Shown one piece after another: positions 34,905-42,580 of a DNA stretch of 64,000 nucleotides. Made by a program: the position numbers and the translations under genes. Below the pieces are notes generated by a model. The model was not told the DNA's origin. It was given only the letters and a program-made list of their open reading frames with translations, and ran no database searches. Source of the DNA: Cyanobium sp. CH-040 (GTDB lineage: Bacteria > Cyanobacteriota > Cyanobacteriia > PCC-6307 > Cyanobiaceae); contig NZ_JAGQCJ010000007.1 of the NCBI RefSeq assembly GCF_024346135.1, forward strand, positions 1-64,000. Direction: 5' to 3'. Each line of letters begins with the position of its first letter. Position 1 is the stretch's first letter.

Positions 34905-37900
34905 CTAAGCGAATGCTGCGGCGTAAGCTTCCCAGCGTGGCTGGGGCATCATCTCCCCGAAGGGCGGATCTCCACTGGACCCTGCAAACTGCTTTCTCAT
35001 GGTGACGGTAACGCTGGCACTGAAGAAAAGGACCTCCACAGTCACAGAGACCCGACACTCACCCCACGCTTTGCCAGAATCTATGGCGTAATCGAGGCCC
35101 AGGTAGAACTCAAGAGATATGGCGATGAGTCCGAGCACTTCAAGACAGCCATTAGCGCGCACATAGCCAGTGAGCTGAGACTGTTTGCTGGTCACCTCGA
35201 TCTTGATGTAGATCCCGGCCATAAGCGAAATCCCGCCACTCGCGACACCCAGGTCGATGGCTACGCAGCCTCCAAACTCGAGGGAGACCTCCAGGGTCTC
35301 CACACCGTCCAGACCCACCGCCAGAGCGAAGAACCCTCCGCCACCGAACGGAGCCACCGAAACAACGAAGGGACTTTGGCGCTCCGAGAGGTTGAATCGC
35401 AACCGCATCGGTTCCCCGGTGAAGGGAAGGCAGAGCCGTGCACCGAGAGCGATGTTGGCGATGGAGACCACCCCAACAGAAACTGCCGGGATGGTGAGGG
35501 AGTAGCCAGCTGTGATTCCCTGCGTCGTCACCTCCAGGTATGGGGGATCGGCAAAGTTGCCGGGCTCCAAGTACTCCCGCAGGGTGTCCACAAACGCCAG
35601 GGGCCCGGTGAAGCGGATGTCGGCAATCGCCACGTGAACGTCGGGCTTTTTGCCGTCCTTGGAGGTGAAGGAAAATGTCTCGAACTCCACCTCCACCACA
35701 TTGGCGAGGTTGAGGGTGAAATCAGAGATACTGCCAGTCAGCTCAAAGGTTCTCTGATCACCATCCTGGCTTTTGGGTGTCCTGAGAATACTGTCAATGG
35801 CGAGTTTTGGTGCACCTCCTCTGATGAAGGAGCCACTATCCTTCAAACTCGTTGTTTCCCAGTGAAGAGCTGTGGTGAGCTCAGTGCTTGAGTTGGTCGT
35901 GACGAGCGCTGGCGTCTGAGAGGCGAAATCAGCGGGCGCAAGAGTTTCAAGAATCTCGACCAGTCTGATTCCTCCAAGAATCTTGGCATCAAGTCCGGCG
36001 AAGAAGCTCGCAGGATCAAAGCGACCCGCCACGAAATCGTCGGTTGTGTCTCCCACAGTGCCCAGCTCCCGGGAGAGGCCCCGGATCATCAGGCTGGGTG
36101 TGGCAACTCCACCGCAGCGGTCAGCGCTGTTGCCGGCTGAGTAGTCCAGGGAGGGGGGAGACGGTATCTCAGCGAACAGACCGGCCTTGTTCTTGTCAGG
36201 GTGGAAGCCGTCGTCCAGGTACTGAGAAGCCAGCACGATGGTGGCTGCATCGTTCGCGCCGCTCATCTGCCGCAGGGCGGCGAGAGCGATCTTGGCCTGC
36301 TCGAGCTCCGGATAGCAGGGGGGTTCTCTGGAACCGTCGGCAGGTGGGAGGGCCTTGAAGCTCAGCTCCAGAGCGTCGAAGGTGGTCTTCCCGTCATACC
36401 CGTCAGCGTCTGCCAGGGCCAGTTGCTGCCCGCCGAGAGAGGTCGTCCGACGAGATTCCTCTGCGCAGTTGTAGGCCTTGGCCGCCTCGCCAATCCAGAG
36501 AATTTCGCCCTCTTCGTTCTCTTCAACAAGCACATCGGAGCGGACGAAGGCCAGGGGCATCAGGAAATCGAGCTCGTGCCCCTCCCAGTCCCATCCTTTG
36601 AGATGAAAGCTGAAATCGCGCTCCCCGACGCTGGGCCAGAAGGCAGCAATGGGAGAAACAGCCTGGGGGGCCCATGCGGAGCCTTCGGGAGGACTTAGGG
36701 GCGAGTCTTGGGGGGGGTCCAGGTTGGGGGTGACGACCGTCGTGATCCGCACCCTCCGCAGGGGTGTCTCGCGGCCCTCGTGCTCATAGGCGCCGCCACC
36801 GTAGGTACGCTCCCGCTCGCGAAGGACGAGGAACATCCGCTGACGGATGTAAGCCACCGGGTCGCCACTGGGGGAGGGTTCCACCTTGCGTTCGCTGATC
36901 TTCACCAGAGACGCCCGATGGCCGAACGGGAACAGGAACCCCTTGTAGACCACCCGCACGTAGTGGTCGCGTCCCATGGTGGCCCGATGCCGCCATTGCT
37001 CCACGGCATAACCACTGGGCGGCTGCAGTTGGAGGTCGCTGTCGAGCCATCCACCCAGTGAGGACAGCATCAGGCTGTTGATCCTTACTGGTGGTGGAGT
37101 GAAGTCTTGAATGGTGAAGTCGGAGGTCAGATGCACGATCTGGCGCCGGTCGTCCTGATCCAGGGGCATCAGGAACGGCTTGTCGAAGGCGGCTGTGATG
37201 TCGTGGTCCCGCGACCAGATGGCCCGCACCGTTCGGAAGGCGTGGGGGTTTTCGCTGAGGGCATGGCCGGATCGCACCGCCAGCCGGGTGTGCCAGAGCT
37301 CGCTCCTGCCCGCCCTGGTCACCGGCTCGGCGGCGTGGACCCAGGTGCCGTAACGGTTAGGGGAAAGCAGGAGCCGGAAGGGGATCTCGATCTGGGTGGT
37401 GGTGGCAGGAGGGGGTGTGGGTTTGATTAACAATCCCGGCAGGACGGAGATCCTGTCGATGGGACGCAGGTTCCCGAGAACCCCGCGACGCCTGAAGGTT
37501 GTGCTGAACCGTGATATTGACGCAACGCGATTGGTGGAATCGGGCGCGACTTGGCTCGTTATGACGTCCGAGAGCCGCAGGACTGGCTCGGCGCCGGGCA
37601 GAACGATGTTGGGAAAGCCAGGCCGCTCCAACATCACCGCTCCGGGCAGGGCCGTGACGGCTAGGGAAGGGGTGAGGCTCTGCCAGTCAAGAAGCGTGGA
37701 GCTGTCCAACAGGAATCCTGGGGCTCCTTGGGGCAGCAAGAAAACGAGGCGGCTCGGCTTGGCCAGCAGAGCCTTCACCGGCGGTGGTGGTGGATAGCTG
37801 GGATCATTCTTTTTCCCCTTCGCTTCTGCCTCCAGCTTCTGCGCCTTTTCGAGCTGACTCTCGCCGTGCTGGTCACCTTCTGAGGGGATGTCCGATTTCT

Positions 37901-39473
37901 CTACCTCGTAGCTGTCATCGGCCTCAAAGAAGGTCTCCTCGCCAATGCTCTGGGGCGGAAAGATCACCGCCAGGTGGGATGGGCCCGCTGTCAGCGGCAC
38001 GAGGCGTCGTGTCGCGCCCTCGCTCACCAGGCGCAGATTGGTCCAGTGATATCCCAGGTGGAGGAAGTCGTCGCGCCGCACCACGGCCAGAGTCGTGTTG
38101 CCGGGTAGCCGCACCGTCGCGCTGTCGCTGGCAGCGTCGACTTCCACATGACCGAACGCGGGCTGAATCGACCCCGGTAAGGGCCGCCAGGTGATGAGGA
38201 GTTCTGAGCGGGGTGGCGCCGCTTCGGGGCGGACCAGCATCCCTTCCACCCTGGGAGCACTCTTCAGGAGGCTCAGCCGGCAGACCATGCCGGGAGGCAT
38301 TTCCCCGACCTGAAGAATCCCGGTGAAGGGCATCTGACGTGACGGGGCCAGCAGCAGGCTCACGCCGGGGCTGTGAAGCCAGAAGGGCTCGTTCTCCACC
38401 CGGGCAACGAGCCCGGCGGCCAGCCGCTGCCGATCGTCGTCAAACAGCTGGGCGTAGAGGGGGTTGCGCAGCGGAATCCGGAATGGGGTGCCATCGCTGC
38501 CGCGAAGGCCGCCTCCGGTCTCAAGTCCCGCCGGGGTGGGATCGTTCTGCGAGTGGGCAACGAGGAAGCGAATGGCTTCTGCGTTGGGCAGCAGGCCCGC
38601 CTCCAGCAACAGCCCGTCGAAGCGGAAGTCCCCCAGGTGGATGGTCGGGGCGGATGTACCGAACTCTGGCTGGAGCGGAAACTGCTGGTTGTCGGCGAAG
38701 GCGATGCCGGTGCGCCTCTGGGAGTTCGGCAGGAAGAACTGCTGACTTCCCGGCCTTAGCAGCGCCACCAGCGCCGCGTCAGCCGAGACGCTGCCGGGGA
38801 ATCCCTGGAGTCGAAAGCCACCGAAGCTGAGCGTGCCCAGCAGCCAGTCCGGGGTGAAGGCGGCGACTCCAGGTCCGTGGGCCACCAGTGCAGAGGCGAG
38901 GCCCAGGGGACAGCAGTCCAGATCCAGGTGGACCGGCGAGATGGCCCAGTCGGTGCGTTTCAGCCAGGGCGACAGAGGAAGGGCGGCGTCGAAACTGGCG
39001 TACTTGAGCCGCAGCCGCAGAGTCCACTCGCCCTCCACCAGACGGATGGCGGCCCTGAGCGAAGCTGGGATGGTGGTTCCTGGGTAGTAGGCGTCCGCCA
39101 GGCTGATGTCGACGCCGCCATCCTTCTGGACCACGGAAAGAGTGGGGGTGCCACCGAACCAGGAGACCGCCAGGTGCCAGAACTGGCTGTCCCCCTGCTC
39201 CCGCAAGGTCAGTTGGCGGTTGTTGTAGGCAAGCGAGAAGGGCCCGAGGGTGAGGAATTGGAGAGGCGGTCCCTGGGCTGTTGGCAGCGGCAGTTCCTGA
39301 GTCTCAACCCGTTCGGGCTGCGGACCGAGGAAGACTTCGGCCATCCCTGCGAGCCAGTCGAAGGACCCCTGCTTCGGGTCCCCGCGCCGTTCGGCCAGCG
39401 ACAGAGCGACAGGGTCAAGCCGGGGAAGGTGAAGCGTTGTGAGCGTCCCGAACGAAAGGCGAGGTGACTTCAT
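34905..39473 (-). CDS. Giant uncharacterised protein A (1522 aa) of a two-gene cassette
   Basis: ATG 39473 (MKSPRLSFGTLTTLHLPRLD) is chosen over an in-frame ATG 53 codons upstream because that extension is not protein-like and holds promoter-like sequence. No signal peptide. Residues ~1-500 are strand-rich; ~520-560 form a charged helical linker (ESQLEKAQKLEAEAKGKKND) ending in a proline run (SYPPPPPV); ~560-1250 are mixed. The last ~250 residues are glycine-rich amphipathic strands (FGGGGFFALAVGLDGVETLE, LGVASGGISLMAGIYIKIEV, VEVLFFSASVTVTMRKQFAG) that look like a barrel or stacked-strand domain. No named family is recognised. It is first in the operon with giant protein B. Confidence 0.85.
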   Translation of the reverse strand: MKSPRLSFGTLTTLHLPRLDPVALSLAERRGDPKQGSFDWLAGMAEVFLGPQPERVETQELPLPTAQGPPLQFLTLGPFSLAYNNRQLTLREQGDSQFWHLAVSWFGGTPTLSVVQKDGGVDISLADAYYPGTTIPASLRAAIRLVEGEWTLRLRLKYASFDAALPLSPWLKRTDWAISPVHLDLDCCPLGLASALVAHGPGVAAFTPDWLLGTLSFGGFRLQGFPGSVSADAALVALLRPGSQQFFLPNSQRRTGIAFADNQQFPLQPEFGTSAPTIHLGDFRFDGLLLEAGLLPNAEAIRFLVAHSQNDPTPAGLETGGGLRGSDGTPFRIPLRNPLYAQLFDDDRQRLAAGLVARVENEPFWLHSPGVSLLLAPSRQMPFTGILQVGEMPPGMVCRLSLLKSAPRVEGMLVRPEAAPPRSELLITWRPLPGSIQPAFGHVEVDAASDSATVRLPGNTTLAVVRRDDFLHLGYHWTNLRLVSEGATRRLVPLTAGPSHLAVIFPPQSIGEETFFEADDSYEVEKSDIPSEGDQHGESQLEKAQKLEAEAKGKKNDPSYPPPPPVKALLAKPSRLVFLLPQGAPGFLLDSSTLLDWQSLTPSLAVTALPGAVMLERPGFPNIVLPGAEPVLRLSDVITSQVAPDSTNRVASISRFSTTFRRRGVLGNLRPIDRISVLPGLLIKPTPPPATTTQIEIPFRLLLSPNRYGTWVHAAEPVTRAGRSELWHTRLAVRSGHALSENPHAFRTVRAIWSRDHDITAAFDKPFLMPLDQDDRRQIVHLTSDFTIQDFTPPPVRINSLMLSSLGGWLDSDLQLQPPSGYAVEQWRHRATMGRDHYVRVVYKGFLFPFGHRASLVKISERKVEPSPSGDPVAYIRQRMFLVLRERERTYGGGAYEHEGRETPLRRVRITTVVTPNLDPPQDSPLSPPEGSAWAPQAVSPIAAFWPSVGERDFSFHLKGWDWEGHELDFLMPLAFVRSDVLVEENEEGEILWIGEAAKAYNCAEESRRTTSLGGQQLALADADGYDGKTTFDALELSFKALPPADGSREPPCYPELEQAKIALAALRQMSGANDAATIVLASQYLDDGFHPDKNKAGLFAEIPSPPSLDYSAGNSADRCGGVATPSLMIRGLSRELGTVGDTTDDFVAGRFDPASFFAGLDAKILGGIRLVEILETLAPADFASQTPALVTTNSSTELTTALHWETTSLKDSGSFIRGGAPKLAIDSILRTPKSQDGDQRTFELTGSISDFTLNLANVVEVEFETFSFTSKDGKKPDVHVAIADIRFTGPLAFVDTLREYLEPGNFADPPYLEVTTQGITAGYSLTIPAVSVGVVSIANIALGARLCLPFTGEPMRLRFNLSERQSPFVVSVAPFGGGGFFALAVGLDGVETLEVSLEFGGCVAIDLGVASGGISLMAGIYIKIEVTSKQSQLTGYVRANGCLEVLGLIAISLEFYLGLDYAIDSGKAWGECRVSVTVEVLFFSASVTVTMRKQFAGSSGDPPFGEMMPQPRWEAYAAAFA

Positions 39474-39568
39474 GAGAACTTTCGTTTCGTGGGAACGACT
39501 CGTGGATTTCCTGCCAGTTGTCAGATGAAAAGTCTCAGCAGAAAGCCGGGACGCAAAGATCGTCCTGC

Positions 39569-39598
39569 TGGGATTAAACGGGTGTAAAGGCGGGTAAA
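39569..39598 (-). promoter_or_regulatory. Three 10-bp direct repeats (HLR1/RpaB-like) upstream of the giant cassette
   Basis: On the minus strand three consecutive decamers read TTTACCCGCC, TTTACACCCG and TTTAATCCCA. The 10-bp period and TTTAC core resemble HLR1 sites, (G/T)TTACAWW-NN repeated, bound by the cyanobacterial response regulator RpaB. They lie 96-125 bp upstream of the start at 39473. Only the middle unit is close to consensus, so this is a candidate OmpR-type regulator site, not a firm call. Confidence 0.35.
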
Positions 39599-39742
39599 AA
39601 CAAAGGAATCCCTGCTCGGATCTGATTGGCATCGATCAGGATGCGTCAATCAGGAAAAAGGGTGTCCGAAGCCGATGCCTCCATCATGAGTGGCGGCAAC
39701 CGCCAGTCAACTTGCCTTTGCGCTTCTTAATCATGCCACCAG

Positions 39743-40107
39743 CTAATGATCTTCAGTCTCAACAAGAAACACGGGGCGGCATTTCCACCAAGGGCCATAA
39801 CCCAAGGCTTCAACGATCACAACATTACCGACTCGTTCGATGTCAGCAAGCAGAGCCCAGTGGGTGATGGCAGCGAAACAGAAGAGGTCGATCATCCAGG
39901 GAAGGAGCGGATCATGGAGCTCGTCATCAACGCCAGCCAGGGTGCTGGAGCTCATTCCAGAACCGATCAATGTGCGTCGAAATCGAAGGCGGGAAAGTGG
40001 CAGCCCAGGGCGCATAAGCCATAGAGAATCGCGGATCGCACCACGGGGTAGCTGGCAAGCGCCTGCCGGAGGGATGCGATAGCCAAATCTGGAAATCCAG
40101 AGCCCGC
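39743..40107 (-). pseudogene. Frameshifted MNT-type nucleotidyltransferase remnant
   Basis: The N-terminal part reads FPDLAIASLRQALASYPVVR then SAILYGLCALGCHFPAF and stops; the C-terminal part continues in another frame with RTLIGSGMSSSTLAGVDDEL and THWALLADIERVG. Together they match the order of small nucleotidyltransferases of toxin-antitoxin modules, but one frameshift lies near 39965-39980 and the catalytic GSRA motif has become GLCA. It is therefore dead. A second broken copy lies at 42347-42577. Confidence 0.72.
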
Positions 40108-40248
40108 AGTGTCGCCGTAAAGCGATTGATCACGTCTCGGGGTATCGCCTAGGCCTGCTCGCTCACGGGCCGCTGGCGCCAGCGGATGACTGCGTTTGCC
40201 ATGGGGCCTGGGTGGCCTGGGTGATCTGGCCGCACGGCCTCGTCCACG

Positions 40249-40641
40249 TCAGACGCGCGCATCCTGCAGAGGGCAGGCGTAGGCGCTGAACGCCGCATCG
40301 GCGCTGAGCAGGGTGAAGGGGCCACAGATGGCCTGGGCCACCAGCAGACGATCAAAGGGATCGCGGTGGTGCAGGGGCAGCTGCTCGAGCGCCAGCAGAT
40401 GGGGAAGGTCGACGGGGAGGACGTCGTAGCCGGATTGGTCCGCCCAGGGGATGGCCTGGCGCGCCGACAGGGGCATGTCGGCACGGGCCAGGGCATGCTT
40501 GATGGCGATCTCCCAGAGCGACACATGGCTGAGCAGCACCGCGCTGGCCTGGCGGGTGATCAGCTCCCTGCTGAGGGGCCCCAGCCTGGGATCGTCGGTG
40601 AGGGCCCAGAGAAAGGTGTGGGTGTCGAGCAACAGGCGCAT
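40249..40641 (-). CDS. PIN-domain RNase toxin (VapC-like)
   Basis: 130 residues: LLLDTHTFLWALTDDPRLGP with the first catalytic Asp, SHVSLWEIAIKHALARADMP with the conserved Glu, and HHRDPFDRLLVAQAI and LLSADAAFSAY with the later acidic residues. This is the PilT/VapC form paired with Phd-type antitoxins. It starts inside the antitoxin stop (1-bp overlap). The active site looks intact. Confidence 0.92.
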   Translation of the reverse strand: MRLLLDTHTFLWALTDDPRLGPLSRELITRQASAVLLSHVSLWEIAIKHALARADMPLSARQAIPWADQSGYDVLPVDLPHLLALEQLPLHHRDPFDRLLVAQAICGPFTLLSADAAFSAYACPLQDARV

Positions 40642-40907
40642 CAGCCCTGCTCGAACAGGTCGGCGATCAAAGGATTGGCGTCATCGATGGAGTCGGGCGC
40701 CACGAACTGCCCGCGGGCGATGCCCAGCCGGCGGGGTCGCTGCGGCGCCTCCAGGCTCGTGAGCCGTGCCACGGGCCGACCGTTGCGGGCGATCACCACC
40801 TCGGCTTCGGCGCCGGATTCGATCGCCTCCACCAGCCGGGAGAGGTGGGTCTTGGCTTCGAGCATGTTCACCACCCGGCTGGGACCGGTGCCGGGACGGG
40901 ACGCCAT
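40641..40907 (-). CDS. Phd/YefM-type antitoxin
   Basis: 88 residues. NMLEAKTHLSRLVEAIESGA and VVIARNGRPVARLTSLE are the Phd/YefM DNA-binding signature. The C-terminal part (GQFVAPDSIDDANPLIADLF) is the toxin-neutralising tail seen with PIN toxins. It precedes its toxin by a 1-bp overlap and presumably represses the pair's own promoter. Confidence 0.9.
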   Translation of the reverse strand: MASRPGTGPSRVVNMLEAKTHLSRLVEAIESGAEAEVVIARNGRPVARLTSLEAPQRPRRLGIARGQFVAPDSIDDANPLIADLFEQG

Positions 40908-40950
40908 GGCCGCACAGGGTTGGACCAGACCAGACTAGGCCAGGGGCGCT

Positions 40951-41361
40951 CTACTCCCTCGATCCCTTCCAGATCGGGATCACTGCACTGCTGCGAATGG
41001 CCTGGTCATGGGTAGCGAGCTGCAGGCCGTAGGCCAGCCCTGTACCAACGATCAGCCTGTCGGCAGGGTCACCGTGGAACCCCTCCGGCAACTGCTGGAG
41101 CGCGATGACCACCTCCACATCGAGCGGCAGGAGCTGGACAACCCCAGGAGAAGCGGCCTCCCTAAGCCAGCCCGGGAAGGGACGATCCAGCACCAGCCGG
41201 CCCTTGACATGGAGCATCTGCGCTTCCCAGAGGCTCATGGCCGAGAGATGCGTGCTGCCGGCGGCAGCCAGGCGATCCAGCGAATGCCGTTCCTGGGTCC
41301 TGAGGCGCTCGGAGCCCAGCAGCCACCAAAGCCAGACATGGGTATCCAGCAGAACCTTCAC
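40951..41361 (-). CDS. PIN-domain RNase toxin (VapC-like), second pair
   Basis: 136 residues: VLLDTHVWLWWLLGSERLRT, LSAMSLWEAQMLHVKGRLVL, FHGDPADRLIVGTGL and LATHDQAIRSS, with all PIN acidic residues in place. It overlaps its antitoxin gene by 4 bp. It is divergent from the first pair's toxin, so the two modules were probably acquired separately. Confidence 0.92.
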   Translation of the reverse strand: MKVLLDTHVWLWWLLGSERLRTQERHSLDRLAAAGSTHLSAMSLWEAQMLHVKGRLVLDRPFPGWLREAASPGVVQLLPLDVEVVIALQQLPEGFHGDPADRLIVGTGLAYGLQLATHDQAIRSSAVIPIWKGSRE

Positions 41362-41597
41362 CGCAAGGCATCGAAGGCCTGGGCATCGAGCACGGATTCC
41401 TCTGGTTCAGCGTGGAGGACACCGGAACCGCGCAGAGCCGCCCAGGGCTTGGGACCTGGGCCGGAGCCGAGGGAAGGCGGCATGAGGCGTGCGACCAGCT
41501 TGCCGTGGCGGGTGATCTCCACCACCTCGCCGCCGCTCTCCACCTGCCGAATCAACTCCAGGCACTGGGCGCGGAACTCGGTCACAGAAATGTCCAT
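41358..41597 (-). CDS. Phd-type antitoxin, second pair
   Basis: 79 residues: MDISVTEFRAQCLELIRQVE and EVVEITRHGKLVARLMPP are the Phd N-terminal DNA-binding domain, and EPEESVLDAQAFDALR is a short C-terminal toxin-binding segment. Stop and start of antitoxin and toxin overlap as ATGA. Confidence 0.9.
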   Translation of the reverse strand: MDISVTEFRAQCLELIRQVESGGEVVEITRHGKLVARLMPPSLGSGPGPKPWAALRGSGVLHAEPEESVLDAQAFDALR

Positions 41598-41633
41598 TGA
41601 TCCACCTTAGTGGGCATTTTTGGGTTCAGCCCC

Positions 41634-41807
41634 CTACACCGCAAACATCTCCTGCAGCACGCCAAGCACCTCCAACAGGGTGGACTCGAACAGGACGCCG
41701 AGGCGTCTGATCAGCCGCTCGCGATCCACCGTGCGCAGTTGATCGGGCACCACATGACCAACCTTGCCCTCAGGGCTCGGGGAGAGGATCACCCATGGCC
41801 TGGTCTT
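41634..41807 (-). pseudogene. MazF/PemK toxin remnant
   Basis: In one minus-strand frame the DNA encodes KTRPWVILSPSPEGKVGHVV then PDQLRTVDRERLIRRLG and ends VLGVLQEMFAV. KTRPWVILSP matches the N-terminal strand of MazF and VPDQLRTVDRERLIRRLG its C-terminal part, but the beginning and ~50 middle residues are missing. It overlaps the end of the mazE-like gene. Confidence 0.62.
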
Positions 41808-41962
41808 CGGATCTGGGGCCGCGGCCTGGCCACCGGTCTGATCGTCAGAACAACAGGAGCGGCCTGGATGTCGACCTCGTCGCTGAGGCCCACCTGCTCG
41901 AGGAGCGGCTTGGCCAGGCGCAGCCCCCGGGAATTGCCGATCTTCACCAACCTGGCCCGCAT
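41789..41962 (-). CDS. MazE/AbrB-type antitoxin, possibly truncated
   Basis: 57 residues from ATG 41962 (MRARLVKIGNSRGLRLAKPL), the swapped-hairpin AbrB fold typical of MazE (KIGNSRGLRL, EQVGLSDEVDI). The C-terminal toxin-binding tail appears replaced (RPRPQIRRPGHG). It may still bind DNA, but its toxin partner is broken. Confidence 0.68.
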   Translation of the reverse strand: MRARLVKIGNSRGLRLAKPLLEQVGLSDEVDIQAAPVVLTIRPVARPRPQIRRPGHG

Positions 41963-41975
41963 GGCTGCGCCCCGC

Positions 41976-42350
41976 TCAGCTCTGCGAATACAGACCGATG
42001 GGGTTGCCTTCGCTGTCCATGCACACGGCGATGTAGCCATACTCGCCGATCTTCATCTTCGGCTGCAGCACCTTGCCACCGGCGGGCTCCACGCGGGCCT
42101 GTTCCACGGCGCAGTCGTCGCAGGCGAAGTAGATCAGGGTGCCGCCGGGGCCGGGCTTCATGCCCTCCATGGTGGTGAGGGCGCCGCCGGCTCCCATGAG
42201 GGTGTCGCACATGGGAAAGGTCCAGTAGTCACCGCCCTCGGGGCTGGGCATGTTGGTGAGGGTGAGGGCGAACACGGCCTCATAGAACCGCTTGGCCCGC
42301 TCGATGTCGGCGACGGCGATCTCGAACCAGTTGACGGGGTTTCGGATCAT
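41976..42350 (-). CDS. VOC-family (glyoxalase-like) protein
   Basis: 124 residues with the paired beta-alpha-beta-beta-beta units: NPVNWFEIAVADIERAKRFY EA-type start, then GGTLIYFACDDC and MKIGEYGYIAVCMDSEGNPI GLYS. It belongs to the uncharacterised CFP30/YdhR-like group of metal-dependent VOC proteins. It begins in a 4-bp overlap with the broken nucleotidyltransferase gene. Confidence 0.9.
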   Translation of the reverse strand: MIRNPVNWFEIAVADIERAKRFYEAVFALTLTNMPSPEGGDYWTFPMCDTLMGAGGALTTMEGMKPGPGGTLIYFACDDCAVEQARVEPAGGKVLQPKMKIGEYGYIAVCMDSEGNPIGLYSQS

Positions 42351-42577
42351 GGCGGGGCCTGGCTCGGGGATGAACTCACGCTAAGGGCGGTTTCCGGTGA
42401 GGGCAGCAGATCGGCGCGGCGGTACAGCACCTTGCCGACACGTTCGATGTGAGCCTGCAGAGCTGGGTGGGTGATGGAGGCATCGAGCATCGCGGTTTCC
42501 ACCTCGGGGTAGCTGGCGAGCAACTGCTGGATGGCCGCGATCACCGAATCCGGCAATCCGGTGTCCGGGGATGTCAC
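42347..42577 (-). pseudogene. Nucleotidyltransferase with internal deletion
   Basis: 76 residues in frame. The first ~30 (LPDSVIAAIQQLLASYPEVE) equal the N-terminus of a small MNT-type nucleotidyltransferase and the following part (SITHPALQAHIERVGKVLY) its C-terminus; the catalytic middle with GSRAxG and DxD is absent. A clean in-frame deletion is the simplest explanation. It is very similar in plan to the frameshifted copy at 39743-40107. Confidence 0.7.
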
Positions 42578-42580
42578 TGA

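Noticed and set aside
31108-39473. Giant proteins as non-ribosomal peptide or polyketide synthases, RTX toxins or Rhs/YD proteins
   Set aside because: No carrier-domain DSL motif, no adenylation or KS signatures, no GGxGxDxxx repeats and no YD repeats are visible.
39473-39632. 53-codon N-terminal extension of giant protein A
   Set aside because: The extension lacks conserved-looking sequence and coincides with the TTTAC repeats; ATG 39473 is the more natural start.
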